The notes: a model not told the origin generated them from the letters alone. A DNA stretch of 35,017 nt from an uncultured Prevotellaceae bacterium (GCA_946186575.1 CAMHNO010000002.1:150664-185680); one strand, 5' to 3'; positions 1 through 6,933 are shown, counted from the first letter of the stretch. Made by a program: numbers and translations.

Positions 1-244
1 ATCGAGTGCTCAGTCCCCACAAGTCCATAACTCCCTCCTTGATCGATTTCCACGTGATGTGGCCCTTGCCAGTGGGCAAGCCGCACACAGGGCAGTAGTT
101 GCCACGATAGTCATCGCCACAGCATGGGCAGTGGTTCAATTGCGTCTTGTCGCAGGTGAAATCCATCAACTTGCGCTGCCGATGAGACGGCTTTCTGAAG
201 TGTTTCCTAAATTGCTTTTTTTTAAAGTCTTTCCTGGCGTTCAT
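1..244 (-). CDS. DUF3667-like zinc-ribbon membrane protein, N-terminal part only
   Basis: Reading from the ATG at 244 toward the left edge gives 81 residues before the window ends, so the 3' part is missing. The N-terminus is very basic (MNARKDFKKKQFRKHFRK). It is followed by a double CxxC zinc ribbon (C39/C42 in CPCCGDDYRGNY and C51/C54 in CPVCG). The next stretch, HITWKSIKEGVMDLWGLSTR, matches what I know of DUF3667 proteins, where a zinc ribbon precedes a short amphipathic stretch and then several membrane helices that lie outside this window. It starts 7 bases after the tcdA stop, so it is probably cotranscribed with tcdA. Function is unknown; family assignment is from motif memory. Confidence 0.7.
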   Translation of the reverse strand, partial: MNARKDFKKKQFRKHFRKPSHRQRKLMDFTCDKTQLNHCPCCGDDYRGNYCPVCGLPTGKGHITWKSIKEGVMDLWGLSTR

Positions 245-251
245 GGCGTTA

Positions 252-974
252 CTATTTTTTAACGGAAACCAAGTCAAGCACAACCTCGCCCCCGAGCACT
301 ATGCCAGCAGCCGCTGGCACCCAGGCATTACTCGCAGGAGCCTGACGCGTGCCCTGCTTCACCCTCTCGCCCTCCTCACACGACTTGCGAGGCTTCTCCT
401 TGCTGAAGACGCACTTGAAGTGCTCTATGCCCTCTTTGCGAAGCTTCTTGCGCATGATGCGCGCCAGGGGGTCAACGTCGGTCTCGCCAATGTCGGCAAC
501 TCGAAATGCGCTGGCATCGAGCTTGTTGGCTGCTCCCATGCTGCAAATGATGGGAACCCCCAACCGCGTGCAGCGGCGCACGAGCTCCATCTTGGCACTA
601 ACGGTGTCGATGCAGTCCACCACGTAGTCATACTGGCTCAAGTCCACCTCATCGGCATTACCCACCACATAGAACATCTTGAAGCCCCTAACCATGCACG
701 CGGGGTTGATGTCGAGCACTCGCTCCACAGCCACATCCACCTTGTGCCGCCCTATGGTGCTTGTGGTGGCGATAATCTGCCGGTTGATGTTGCTCTCGCT
801 CACCACATCGTTGTCGTAGAGGTCGAGCTTCCCAACGCCACTGCGTGCCAGCACCTCGACGACGTAGCCGCCAACGCCGCCAACGCCAAACACCGCCACC
901 TTCTTTGAGGCAAGCGTGGCAATTGCCTCCTCGCCCAGCAGCATCGCCGTGCGCTGGAATATCATGTCTCTCAT
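252..974 (-). CDS. tcdA: tRNA threonylcarbamoyladenosine dehydratase (TcdA/CsdL), ThiF-family
   Basis: This 240-residue E1-like enzyme should use ATP to dehydrate t6A37 in ANN-decoding tRNAs to the cyclic ct6A form. The nucleotide-binding loop GVGGVGGYVVE lies at about residues 30-40. It is followed by an acidic YDNDVV strand and the SNINRQI motif at about 60-66, which is typical of ThiF/MoeB/TcdA adenylating domains. The late cysteine-rich region around HFKCVFSKEKPRKSC and the C-terminal PAAAGIVLGGEVV helix fit TcdA better than MoeB or ThiF. ATG at 974 is used; an in-frame ATG three codons on is also possible. The promoter at 1001-1032 faces it, and the DUF3667-like gene follows after 7 bases. 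Confidence 0.88.
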   Translation of the reverse strand: MRDMIFQRTAMLLGEEAIATLASKKVAVFGVGGVGGYVVEVLARSGVGKLDLYDNDVVSESNINRQIIATTSTIGRHKVDVAVERVLDINPACMVRGFKMFYVVGNADEVDLSQYDYVVDCIDTVSAKMELVRRCTRLGVPIICSMGAANKLDASAFRVADIGETDVDPLARIMRKKLRKEGIEHFKCVFSKEKPRKSCEEGERVKQGTRQAPASNAWVPAAAGIVLGGEVVLDLVSVKK

Positions 975-1000
975 TATTTCAATACAACAAAATCAAGACA

Positions 1001-1032
1001 CAAAATTAATTACTTTTTTCTACTTCCACAAG
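1001..1032 (-). promoter_or_regulatory. Bacteroidota-type promoter of tcdA
   Basis: On the minus strand a CTTG is followed after 20 bases by TAATTTTG (1001-1008 on the plus strand as caaaatta). This matches the Bacteroidota -33 TTTG / -7 TAnnTTTG pattern. It lies 27 bases upstream of the tcdA ATG. Confidence 0.6.
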
Positions 1033-1093
1033 CCCACACTTGTTTTTAGTAATATACATCCTCACAATCTCATGAATTATTTGGAATTATTTG

Positions 1094-1101
1094 TAACTTT
1101 G
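1094..1101 (+). promoter_or_regulatory. Candidate -7 box upstream of the PhzF-family gene
   Basis: TAACTTTG matches the Bacteroidota -7 consensus TAnnTTTG and lies 23 bases upstream of the ATG at 1125. I see no well-spaced -33 TTTG, since the nearest one is only 10 bases upstream, so this is a partial promoter call. Confidence 0.45.
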
Positions 1102-1124
1102 TCTGGCAAACACACAAGATTGTT

Positions 1125-1982
1125 ATGAAATATTTTATCGTTGACGCGTTCACTACCGAACCCTTTGGCGGCAATCCCGCCGGGGTGGTGCTGCTTGACA
1201 AAGGGAACGATTTTCCCACTCCACGGGCCATGCAGCAACTGGCGGCCGAGTTCCGCTATTCAGAGACGGCTTTTGTCAAACAACATAGTGCTAATGAGTT
1301 CACTGTGCGATACTTCACGCCGCGCGACGAGGTGGACCTGTGCGGCCATGCCACCATAGCCACCTTTGGCACCATGCTCAGGCAGGGCATTATCGCCAGT
1401 GGCACCACCTGCCTCAACCACACGCTTGCCGGCGACCTCAAGGTGAGGGTCGAGGGCTCGGTCATGATGGAGATGGCAGCGCCACAAGTGATTGACACCA
1501 CGGTCGATGTTGAACGACTGCACAGCATCATGGGGGTGACTGGCGCAAAAACCTCTCTCCCCGTGATGGTGGTCTCGACAGGTCTGCCCGACATCATGAT
1601 GCCAGTGGCAAGCGTTGATAAACTGAATGCCCTCACACCCGACATGGACGCAATGGCACAGCTCAGCGACGAACTTGGGGTGACTGGCGTGCATGCCTTT
1701 GCCATCGAAAACGATGAATACACGGCTCATGCACGCAACTTCGGGCCACTCTATGGCGTGCCCGAGGAGAGTGCCACAGGCACCGCCAACGGTGCCCTCA
1801 CCCACTACCTGCACCACTGCGGCATCATCTCACGCCCGGCACAGTGCCGCTTCATGCAAGGCGAGGCCATGAAGCGCCCCTCGGTGGTCGAAACCACCTT
1901 ATGCCCCGACGGCACCGTGTGGGTGGGCGGCGACTGCGCCATAGTTGCTGCCGGCAACATCGACAAGGCTGTTTTGTACTGA
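1125..1982 (+). CDS. PhzF/YddE-family isomerase or epimerase-like protein
   Basis: The 285-residue protein is full length for the PhzF superfamily, which has a diaminopimelate-epimerase-like fold of two halves. The N-terminal signature FIVDAFTTEPFGGNPAGVV and the motif EFRYSETAFV at about 42-51, whose Glu47 is the usual general acid/base, are both present. So are the DLCGHATIA segment and, in the second half, EESATGTANGALTHYL. The substrate cannot be read from sequence: family members act on anthranilate derivatives or are of unknown function. Nothing nearby suggests phenazine synthesis. It stands alone between the tcdA promoter and a tRNA and appears monocistronic. Confidence 0.85.
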   Translation: MKYFIVDAFTTEPFGGNPAGVVLLDKGNDFPTPRAMQQLAAEFRYSETAFVKQHSANEFTVRYFTPRDEVDLCGHATIATFGTMLRQGIIASGTTCLNHTLAGDLKVRVEGSVMMEMAAPQVIDTTVDVERLHSIMGVTGAKTSLPVMVVSTGLPDIMMPVASVDKLNALTPDMDAMAQLSDELGVTGVHAFAIENDEYTAHARNFGPLYGVPEESATGTANGALTHYLHHCGIISRPAQCRFMQGEAMKRPSVVETTLCPDGTVWVGGDCAIVAAGNIDKAVLY

Positions 1983-1997
1983 AACAACTAAAAATAA

Positions 1998-2021
1998 GCC
2001 CATTTGTCAAAAAAAATGGGC
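1998..2021 (+). terminator. Weak hairpin after the PhzF-family gene
   Basis: GCCCATTT (1998-2005) can pair with AAATGGGC (2014-2021) around an A-rich loop, 16 bases after the PhzF stop. There is no clear T-run on the plus strand, so terminator function is uncertain. Confidence 0.35.
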
Positions 2022-2027
2022 CTATAA

Positions 2028-2059
2028 CTTGGCGGTTTCAAACTTTTGATGTAATTTTG
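2028..2059 (+). promoter_or_regulatory. Promoter of the tRNA(CAU) gene
   Basis: CTTG followed after 20 bases by TAATTTTG (2052-2059) fits the Bacteroidota promoter pattern and lies 34 bases upstream of the tRNA 5' end. Confidence 0.55.
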
Positions 2060-2093
2060 CATCCGCTTTTCGGCTCACATCGAGCACGTGAGC

Positions 2094-2167
2094 GGTCCCA
2101 TAGCTCAGTTGGTTAGAGCACCTGACTCATAATCAGGGAGTCCTTGGTTCAAGCCCAAGTGGGACCA
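2094..2167 (+). tRNA. tRNA with anticodon CAU (tRNA-Ile2 or tRNA-Met)
   Basis: A full cloverleaf can be drawn. The acceptor GGTCCCA pairs with TGGGACC, followed by discriminator A2167. The D-arm contains AGCTCAGTTGGTTAGAGC. The anticodon stem CCTGA/TCAGG encloses CTCATAA, and the T-stem CTTGG/CCAAG encloses TTCAAGC. The anticodon is CAT and CCA is not encoded. The anticodon-arm core CTGACTCATAATCAG resembles lysidine-modified tRNA-Ile2 rather than initiator tRNA, but sequence alone does not settle Ile2 against elongator Met. Its 3' half is the attachment site of the element to the right. Confidence 0.92.
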
Positions 2168-2170
2168 CAA
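2155..2170 (+). repeat. Left attachment repeat (attL core), inside the tRNA 3' end
   Basis: CCAAGTGGGACCACAA is identical to 8815-8830. It covers the 3' strand of the T-stem and the acceptor stem of the CAU tRNA plus three bases, so integration rebuilds an intact tRNA at the left end. Confidence 0.9.
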
Positions 2171-2172
2171 CT

Positions 2173-2207
2173 AATCGCTGACTATCAATTAGTTGGCGAT
2201 TTTTTTG
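2173..2207 (+). terminator. Intrinsic terminator after the CAU tRNA, carried by the element
   Basis: AATCGCTGACTA pairs with TAGTTGGCGATT (two G-T wobbles) around a 5-base loop, and a run of seven Ts follows at once. It lies just inside the left attachment repeat, so the tRNA now uses a terminator supplied by the element. Confidence 0.75.
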
Positions 2208-2211
2208 TTTG

Positions 2212-2237
2212 TTTTTGACGTGATTTTGACGTGATAA
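2212..2237 (+). repeat. Left copy of 26-bp direct repeat (two 11-bp units TTTTGACGTGA)
   Basis: Two head-to-tail copies of TTTTGACGTGA at 2213-2234 with short flanks are identical to 8653-8678 near the other end. Their position close to both attachment repeats, and their period of about one helical turn, suggest integrase arm-type binding sites (inference). Confidence 0.75.
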
Positions 2238-2301
2238 GCAGCCGCAAAGTTGTCTTTTCGATATTTGGAACACTTTTTATGACATTTGGAATATATGTAT
2301 T

Positions 2302-2391
2302 GTGGTGGTCAACTGGTCATAATTCTACGGACTGACCACCTTGACCACCTTGACCACCTTGACCACCTTGACCACCTTGACCACCTTGACC
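2302..2391 (+). repeat. GGTCA-type iteron array with six tandem 9-bp units
   Basis: A GTGGTGGTCAACTGGTCATAA block is followed by CGGACTGACCACC (2328-2340). Five exact TTGACCACC units (2341-2385) and a final TTGACC follow. The block 2328-2346 recurs as a perfect 19-bp inverted copy at 7224-7242, where only one unit is present. It does not code for protein. Candidate roles are a replication origin with iterons or a packaging recognition site; neither is shown by sequence alone. Confidence 0.85.
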
Positions 2392-2460
2392 GCTCTTTGC
2401 TTATGAGTTCAAGCAGGTCACACCTCTAAAGTCTTGACCATTGACCACCCACAAAAAATA

Positions 2461-2493
2461 GAGCGTCACTAGGTATCGCACCCAATAACGCTC
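2461..2493. other. Non-coding left-end segment with a small inverted repeat
   Basis: In the gene-free stretch 2171-2557, GAGCGT (2461-2466) and ACGCTC (2488-2493) can pair around 21 bases. A further TTGACC...TGACCACC cluster lies at about 2434-2450. I see no gene in the stretch; it holds the repeats listed separately and an outward-facing promoter. Confidence 0.4.
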
Positions 2494-2495
2494 AA

Positions 2496-2514
2496 GTAAC
2501 ATTTAAAATTATTG
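2496..2514. repeat. Left arm of a 19-bp inverted repeat shared by both element ends
   Basis: GTAACATTTAAAATTATTG here is the exact reverse complement of 8597-8615, just upstream of the integrase start. Beside each arm lies an imperfect 24-bp direct repeat (2533-2556 and 8619-8642; two mismatches, core GTAGTCATTATT). Confidence 0.8.
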
Positions 2515-2533
2515 CTTGTGCAACAATTCGCCA

Positions 2534-2565
2534 CAAAGGTAGTCATTATTATTGACTCTAACAAA
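2534..2565 (-). promoter_or_regulatory. Outward-facing promoter at the left end of the element
   Basis: On the minus strand TTTG (2562-2565) is followed after 20 bases by TACCTTTG (2534-2541), a full match to the Bacteroidota promoter form. It overlaps the 3' end of the terminase gene and reads toward the left attachment site. No gene lies between it and the tRNA. After circularisation it would read across the joined attachment site toward the integrase gene. Confidence 0.55.
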
Positions 2566-3739
2566 TATGACCAATTCTTGCCCTCGGCACACTCATATTG
2601 CGCCTTGTAATGAGGAATGTGGTCACTCCATATCGCAGGGCATCCAGTGAATGGTTGAATCTGTCCTGCGGCTCATTGATATAATTTCCGTTTGCATCCC
2701 TCTTCCATGAGTAGTTCCGCAATTCGTCAATTAATCCCAGAGAACTTTGTGTCGCATTGATTTGGTAAGCCTGCACCATGTTAACACCCGCGACTACTGA
2801 CCCGCGACCCTTGACGCAGGGCACTGCACGAAAACCACCGATATTATTTATTTCAGTGATACTCTTCTGTTCTGCGCTATCGCAGACAATATCTGCATTT
2901 CTTGCAACTCCCGCGCTCCGCAAAACCTCGACAATATCACGGTTGAGCATTCCTCGACGGTAAGCCAACTCCTGCACCCACAGCTCACCACCGCTCAAGC
3001 GCACTCGCAAGATGGCGGTTGGGTCATTCGTGAATCCGAAGTCGATACAATAAAATTCACGCTTGAATTGCTGCGGCATATTGTCGACGGTGCTCCACTT
3101 GGTATAGATAAGACCCTCAACGCTGCCAGTCCTGCCCTCTCCGTATACCGTCCACCAATTAGGGTCGGTATCTTTGTAGGACAGAATAGCCTGCCGCTGC
3201 CGCTCACTTAAGTAAGGATTATCCTTGAATGTCGAGTGGATGAGTGCCACGTCTGGTTTGCCCAAAATATTATCATCTACCCAGAATCTGCTGCGAGGAT
3301 TGTAGTCGAGGAAGATAGTCCCTCTAGTCCTCACTTCCAGTTGTCGGTAAATTTCAAAGTCCACAAAGTAGCACTCATTAATGAAGAGAATGTCCCTCGC
3401 GCTGCCATGCACTTTGCCCTCGTTGTCGGCACTGAAAAACTCTATCTTACTGCCATTGTCGAAGGTGTAAACCATATCGGTTGCATTCCATTTGTCCGCA
3501 TTCCATGCGCCACCAAACATAGAGCGGAAGTCACGAATAACACCACGCTTGAGGAAGGGCATAGTTTCGCCCACAATGCTAATCAAGATACCTGCTCTTA
3601 ACTGTGCCAGTGTTGCGCATAACTGGAGCAGAGACCAAGTCTTGCCGCTGCGAGTGCCGCCCTTGTTCACAATAATGTGGCTGCCACTATCGAGCGCAGC
3701 CACATTCATGTTGAATACATTGCTAACTTGCCAGTCCAT
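2558..3739 (-). CDS. terL: Phage terminase large subunit (ATPase and nuclease)
   Basis: With the start at ATG 3739 (MDWQVSNVF) the protein has 393 residues. The N-terminal packaging ATPase has Walker A GGTRSGKT at 27-34 and a Walker B-like strand ILFINE at 117-122. The C-terminal RNase H-like nuclease keeps its acidic triad: D233 in CIDFGFTNDPTA, D287 in IVCDSAEQ and D366 in DRFNHSLDALRYG. Both domains look intact, so the gene does not look decayed. An earlier in-frame start at 3820 lies wholly inside the upstream gene and is less likely; the chosen ATG overlaps that gene by 17 bases and follows a GAGAGACGGAC stretch. It should cut and package DNA into a procapsid, but no capsid or portal gene is in the element. 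Confidence 0.92.
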   Translation of the reverse strand: MDWQVSNVFNMNVAALDSGSHIIVNKGGTRSGKTWSLLQLCATLAQLRAGILISIVGETMPFLKRGVIRDFRSMFGGAWNADKWNATDMVYTFDNGSKIEFFSADNEGKVHGSARDILFINECYFVDFEIYRQLEVRTRGTIFLDYNPRSRFWVDDNILGKPDVALIHSTFKDNPYLSERQRQAILSYKDTDPNWWTVYGEGRTGSVEGLIYTKWSTVDNMPQQFKREFYCIDFGFTNDPTAILRVRLSGGELWVQELAYRRGMLNRDIVEVLRSAGVARNADIVCDSAEQKSITEINNIGGFRAVPCVKGRGSVVAGVNMVQAYQINATQSSLGLIDELRNYSWKRDANGNYINEPQDRFNHSLDALRYGVTTFLITRRNMSVPRARIGHIC

Positions 3740-4049
3740 TAAGTCCGTCTCTCTTAATCCTTTCAAGTGTTGCGACACTCTCGGATGATAAATTAGCAAT
3801 AACAATCTGCTCACGCTCATCTGTCACATCTGCCTTGACCGCTTGCTGCTTGGGGATGATGTAACCGATAAGGTTGGCAATAGCCTTGACTCTGTCCTGC
3901 GGCTCAAGTGAGTCTAGGTCTTCTTGCAGACGCTCGATATTGTCCTCAACAATCGAAGTGAGCGCATCAAGTAACCTGCTCTTGATTTTGTTCTTTGCTC
4001 CCTTTGGTCTTCCTTGTGGATTACCACTTTGTCCTTTAGAGTACTTCAT
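3723..4049 (-). CDS. DUF5681-type protein, probable small terminase subunit
   Basis: The 108-residue protein opens with KGQSGNPQGRPKGAKN, the basic glycine-rich signature of DUF5681. That domain is found at the N-terminus of many phage small-terminase-like proteins. An alpha-helical middle (about 25-65) follows. It lies immediately upstream of the large terminase and overlaps it by 17 bases, the usual place for the DNA-recognising terminase subunit. Its ATG overlaps the stop of the preceding gene as ATGA (4046-4049), so translation is probably coupled. In satellites of the SaPI type the small subunit diverts packaging to the satellite; that role is an inference here. Confidence 0.75.
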   Translation of the reverse strand: MKYSKGQSGNPQGRPKGAKNKIKSRLLDALTSIVEDNIERLQEDLDSLEPQDRVKAIANLIGYIIPKQQAVKADVTDEREQIVIANLSSESVATLERIKRDGLNGLAS

Positions 4050-4618
4050 TTCTGTAAATCTCCAGTTTTTAACAGACTTGCGTCCATTCGTTTGTAAAAA
4101 TCTAAATCGTCATATCCCATGAAGAGACTTGCGGTCTCAAATGGTAAAGTTACAATGCTTGCGAGGTCGGAATCCTCTTTGATAACCTTTGGGCAAAACC
4201 TATGTGCGAGGAAGAGTCCGTCATGCACATAAGCAACATTACCAAGGATTACTCGATTTTCGCTCACGCAATCACACCATTGCTCATATTGTCCTGCGGT
4301 TGCATAGAAGTAACAGTCTCGATTGTCCAGTGCTAGGACGTGTGTCTCATTCAACTTATTCGCACCAGTTGCCACCCATATTGGCACTTCTGCTCCCTTG
4401 AAAGGTTGCAAATAACCCATAGCGCATAACACTGCGGTAGTTTGACTGGAGACGATTGCAACTGCCTTATTGGGATTCGTTTTCATGAGCGTCTCTCCTA
4501 GCAGAACTTGGTCGGTTCTTGCAGAGCGCAGGTATTCATCCACCACCGAATCAATATAAGCGGTGTTGTTGGCTCGAGCCAAAAGTCGAATCAAATTCTT
4601 GCTAATCGATGTCTTCAT
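4046..4618 (-). CDS. Toprim/DUF6371-like protein with lost catalytic residues
   Basis: The 190 residues resemble the C-terminal Toprim part of the DUF6371/PG0870-type primase-related proteins common on Bacteroidales elements. GETLMKTNPNKAVAIVSSQTTAVLCA (41-66, quoted in two parts: GETLMKTNPNKA and VAIVSSQTTAVLCA) aligns by eye with the family pattern GEhLL..P.kpVAlVESEKTAii. IWVATGANKL (80-89) matches the WlAtGG..nL segment, and YATAGQYEQW (105-114) matches YPDkgayekW. The catalytic Glu of VESEK is Ser here and the PD acid is replaced by AT, so primase chemistry is doubtful. The N-terminal zinc finger and middle of the family are absent. It overlaps the ATPase by 17 bases and the small terminase by 4. 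Assignment is from remembered motifs. Confidence 0.55.
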   Translation of the reverse strand: MKTSISKNLIRLLARANNTAYIDSVVDEYLRSARTDQVLLGETLMKTNPNKAVAIVSSQTTAVLCAMGYLQPFKGAEVPIWVATGANKLNETHVLALDNRDCYFYATAGQYEQWCDCVSENRVILGNVAYVHDGLFLAHRFCPKVIKEDSDLASIVTLPFETASLFMGYDDLDFYKRMDASLLKTGDLQK

Positions 4619-5663
4619 TTCGCATCCTCTTTTGATAGTTAACTACGGTGGACTTCGATATGCCTAACTCCTTAGCGATTTCACGCTGCGACCTGCCCTT
4701 GTTGGTAAGTTCACGCACATTCTCAACAAGCATCGCTCTAGTGTCTTCATCTATCGATTGGAGTAACTCGGATTCTGCTGCGGTGCGCACTGGTTCATGA
4801 TGCAGGAAGTTGCCACGTTCACCATGTGTCAACTCGCACACTAGCACATTGTCGGAGTCATACTTGAAACCTGCGGTTCTGCACTTGATTTGTTTGATAT
4901 AGCGCAATGCAGGGTCTTTAATGCTCTTGCCGATCGTTATCGCTGCATCAAGGAAATTTAGAATTTTCTTACTGCCGCTCAAGTCATTCTGCGTGATAGG
5001 TTGATTAAGATAGCGTTTAGGAGTGTGAGAGATGACAATCACTGTCAATCCATGCGCCCTCTTCATTTCGACAAGTTCTTGCATCAACAAGGCGGCTGCG
5101 TCTCCCTTTTCGGCATTGCTCTCTATCCAAGTGAGATTGTCGATGATAACCACACTTGCGCCTGAATCAGCACAAGCAGATTTGATGTCCGAAATAATAT
5201 CATCTCCAATTAAGGAGTATTGCTGCACATTGCATCGCAGGAAGTTTGGAGAAAACTCATAGTCTTCGGCATTGTCATTAGTGTAACGTGTGCGAAACTG
5301 CGCCTTACTCAATTCAAAATCCACATATAGAACAACTCTCCCCTTCCTTGCGATTTCGTCTGCAACTTGCACCGCTAGAATGCTCTTACCAGTTCCCGAA
5401 TCGCTAAAGATACAAGTGACTTCATTCTCGAAAATCATCCCGTCCCCCCACAAGGATTGTGGCGCAGGTTCAAGGCTTGCCGCCATTAGAACATCATTTG
5501 CAGGTGCATACTCCAGTGAGCCAACTTTGTTGAGGTAGTCTCCACTTTTGTATCGCTGCAACTGGTCAATATTATTGACGGATGCTTGCTCATTAGATAG
5601 ATTTTCACTACCTTTGTTCTGTTCTTGCTTGGGTGCATTTTGCGCCCTTTTTTCATCTGTCAT
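4602..5663 (-). CDS. RepA-like AAA ATPase (RecA/DnaB fold) with C-terminal HTH
   Basis: The 353-residue protein has Walker A SDSGTGKS at 87-94, an arginine-bearing VLYVDFELSKAQFRTRY stretch at 111-127, a Walker B strand VVIIDNLTWI at 171-180 and a sensor-like VIVISHTPKR. These place it with the RepA/AAA_25 hexameric ATPases used as replication helicases by plasmids, phages and Bacteroidales elements. The C-terminus holds a helix-turn-helix (GRSQREIAKELGISKSTVVNYQ). The first 70 residues are polar and probably disordered. Its ATG overlaps the stop of the HTH gene as ATGA (5660-5663). It probably unwinds or loads at the element's origin; the iteron-like repeats at 2302-2391 and 7208-7268 are candidate targets. 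Confidence 0.85.
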   Translation of the reverse strand: MTDEKRAQNAPKQEQNKGSENLSNEQASVNNIDQLQRYKSGDYLNKVGSLEYAPANDVLMAASLEPAPQSLWGDGMIFENEVTCIFSDSGTGKSILAVQVADEIARKGRVVLYVDFELSKAQFRTRYTNDNAEDYEFSPNFLRCNVQQYSLIGDDIISDIKSACADSGASVVIIDNLTWIESNAEKGDAAALLMQELVEMKRAHGLTVIVISHTPKRYLNQPITQNDLSGSKKILNFLDAAITIGKSIKDPALRYIKQIKCRTAGFKYDSDNVLVCELTHGERGNFLHHEPVRTAAESELLQSIDEDTRAMLVENVRELTNKGRSQREIAKELGISKSTVVNYQKRMRNEDID

Positions 5664-5986
5664 GGTGCAACTCCTTTATTGGCATTATCGCCCTCTAAAA
5701 TACGTTTAACATCGCTCATGCGGTAGCGACGCTTGCCACCTACGTTGAGCGGAACAAGATAACCTGCCTTTTGCCACCGATAAAGAGTGGCTGCGGACAC
5801 TTCGAGAATCTCCATGACCTTATCTCTGCTAGGATAGGTCTCTGCTTTTTGGTCTGCGATTCTCTGCTCCAGTCTGCGCTCGGTCTCATCGATGCAGAGA
5901 TTAATCCCCTCGACCAGTTCTGCCAATGAAATTATAACCTGCAAGTTAGGCAGTTCTTTTGCAAGTTGAACTAGATTATAGTTCAT
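5660..5986 (-). CDS. Excisionase/MerR-like helix-turn-helix DNA-binding protein
   Basis: The 108-residue protein has an alpha-helical N-terminal half and a winged HTH at about 50-95. It reads SRDKVMEILEVSAATLYRW, then the wing GGKRRYRMSDVKRIL, the pattern of HTH_17 excisionase or small MerR-like proteins found beside RepA-type genes on Bacteroidales integrative elements. It heads the replication-packaging operon, 138 bases downstream of the candidate promoter -7 box at 6124-6131, so it could be an excisionase, an operon regulator or an origin-binding protein. ATG 5986 is chosen; a possible 60-codon reading frame just upstream looks spurious. Confidence 0.82.
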   Translation of the reverse strand: MNYNLVQLAKELPNLQVIISLAELVEGINLCIDETERRLEQRIADQKAETYPSRDKVMEILEVSAATLYRWQKAGYLVPLNVGGKRRYRMSDVKRILEGDNANKGVAP

Positions 5987-6123
5987 TGTTGTTGTCGGAA
6001 TCTTGCTCGGTCTTTCGGTTCAAGACTGCTCATCCTCACTGGTCGCACACTCTGCGGCTCTCGGTGTGGCTCTCGGTCGCACCTCTGCTCCAGTCCACCC
6101 AGTCCGCTGAATGATTGACACCG

Positions 6124-6158
6124 CAAAGTTAGGTATGACCTTTCACAGACTCTCAAAA
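6124..6158 (-). promoter_or_regulatory. Promoter of the HTH-ATPase-Toprim-terminase operon
   Basis: The minus strand has TTTTG (6154-6158) and TAACTTTG (6124-6131), spaced 22 bases apart. The -7 box fits the Bacteroidota consensus well; the spacing is a little long. The leader to the HTH start would be about 130 bases. Confidence 0.55.
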
Positions 6159-6243
6159 CATACATTTCACAAAAAATAAGCCACTAATTAATAGTGACTT
6201 ATCATTAATCTACATACATTTGTATCATACAAAGAAGATACTT

Positions 6244-6933
6244 TTACAAGTAGCGGAATGTTTGGTTTATTATTTCGTTTGGTTCATAGCGTGATTTGCT
6301 AATATTTTTTGGTGGTTCAACTCCTACAATTTCAAAAAATAGTCTCATCCACTTTGCAAACTTCATTGTTTTCTTATTGAAATGCTCGCTGCGATGAATG
6401 CAAAGTGCAACCATCGCAAGTCCTTGTTTCGTTTTAATGGTTGGGATGTCTCTTATTAGGTATTCGTCAAAGTAGTTGAATCTATTTCCCTTGCCTATAC
6501 CTAAAAACGTTGGTTTAAAAAATGTTCTTAATTTCTCCCAGTCTATTCCAGTGCCAGTCTCTACCTCATCCTGCGTCGAGGTTGCGACTGCTTGCGGTGC
6601 AGGATGCTTAAAAGGCTCGAAATGCCCCTTTAAACGCTCAATATCGTACTTTTGTAGTGGTGTGGTGCAGTAGGTCTCCATGAGCGCAAACCACCTCTCT
6701 AAATGCTTGTAATCGATTGGCGCTTGGCGAAGGTAGTTGGTTAAACGTTCAACTTCGTTGCGAACACGTTTCAGCAAGAAGTTAATGTCATTCTCTTTGA
6801 GTACTGGAGTGCGCTCCGCTGCCACATAACGCATGATATAGTGGTGGAAAGCGAAACTTCCTACTATATGATTGCCGCTCTCAAGGTCTTTTACAATCTG
6901 CTCCACTAAAGGATAGTGTGTGTTCTTATCCAT
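6244..6933 (-). CDS. Hypothetical element protein
   Basis: From the ATG at 6933 (MDKNTHYPLVEQIV) it is 229 residues; an upstream in-frame start would overlap the preceding gene heavily. The N-terminal half is predicted helical and charged. The C-terminal half (TKQGLAMVALCIHRSEHFN, then KFAKWMRLFFEIVGV) resembles a C-terminal domain I have seen in unnamed proteins of Bacteroidales mobile elements, where a helical motif precedes an FxxWxxxFxxxxG pattern. No catalytic motif is visible and function is unknown. It overlaps the stop of the upstream small gene by 8 bases, so the two are likely translated together, and it lies just upstream of the operon promoter at 6124-6158. Confidence 0.75.
   Translation of the reverse strand: MDKNTHYPLVEQIVKDLESGNHIVGSFAFHHYIMRYVAAERTPVLKENDINFLLKRVRNEVERLTNYLRQAPIDYKHLERWFALMETYCTTPLQKYDIERLKGHFEPFKHPAPQAVATSTQDEVETGTGIDWEKLRTFFKPTFLGIGKGNRFNYFDEYLIRDIPTIKTKQGLAMVALCIHRSEHFNKKTMKFAKWMRLFFEIVGVEPPKNISKSRYEPNEIINQTFRYL

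Noticed and set aside
243-908. Long plus-strand open frame opposite tcdA
   Set aside because: Antisense shadow; the minus-strand frame has clear ThiF-family motifs.
1125-1982. Phenazine biosynthesis gene
   Set aside because: The family match is only to the broad PhzF fold; no other phenazine genes are nearby.
2332-2391. Possible CRISPR array
   Set aside because: The units are 9 bp, contiguous and without spacers, and no cas gene is present.
5983-6165. 60-codon minus-strand frame just upstream of the HTH gene
   Set aside because: It starts over the candidate promoter of that operon and has low-complexity, arginine-rich content.
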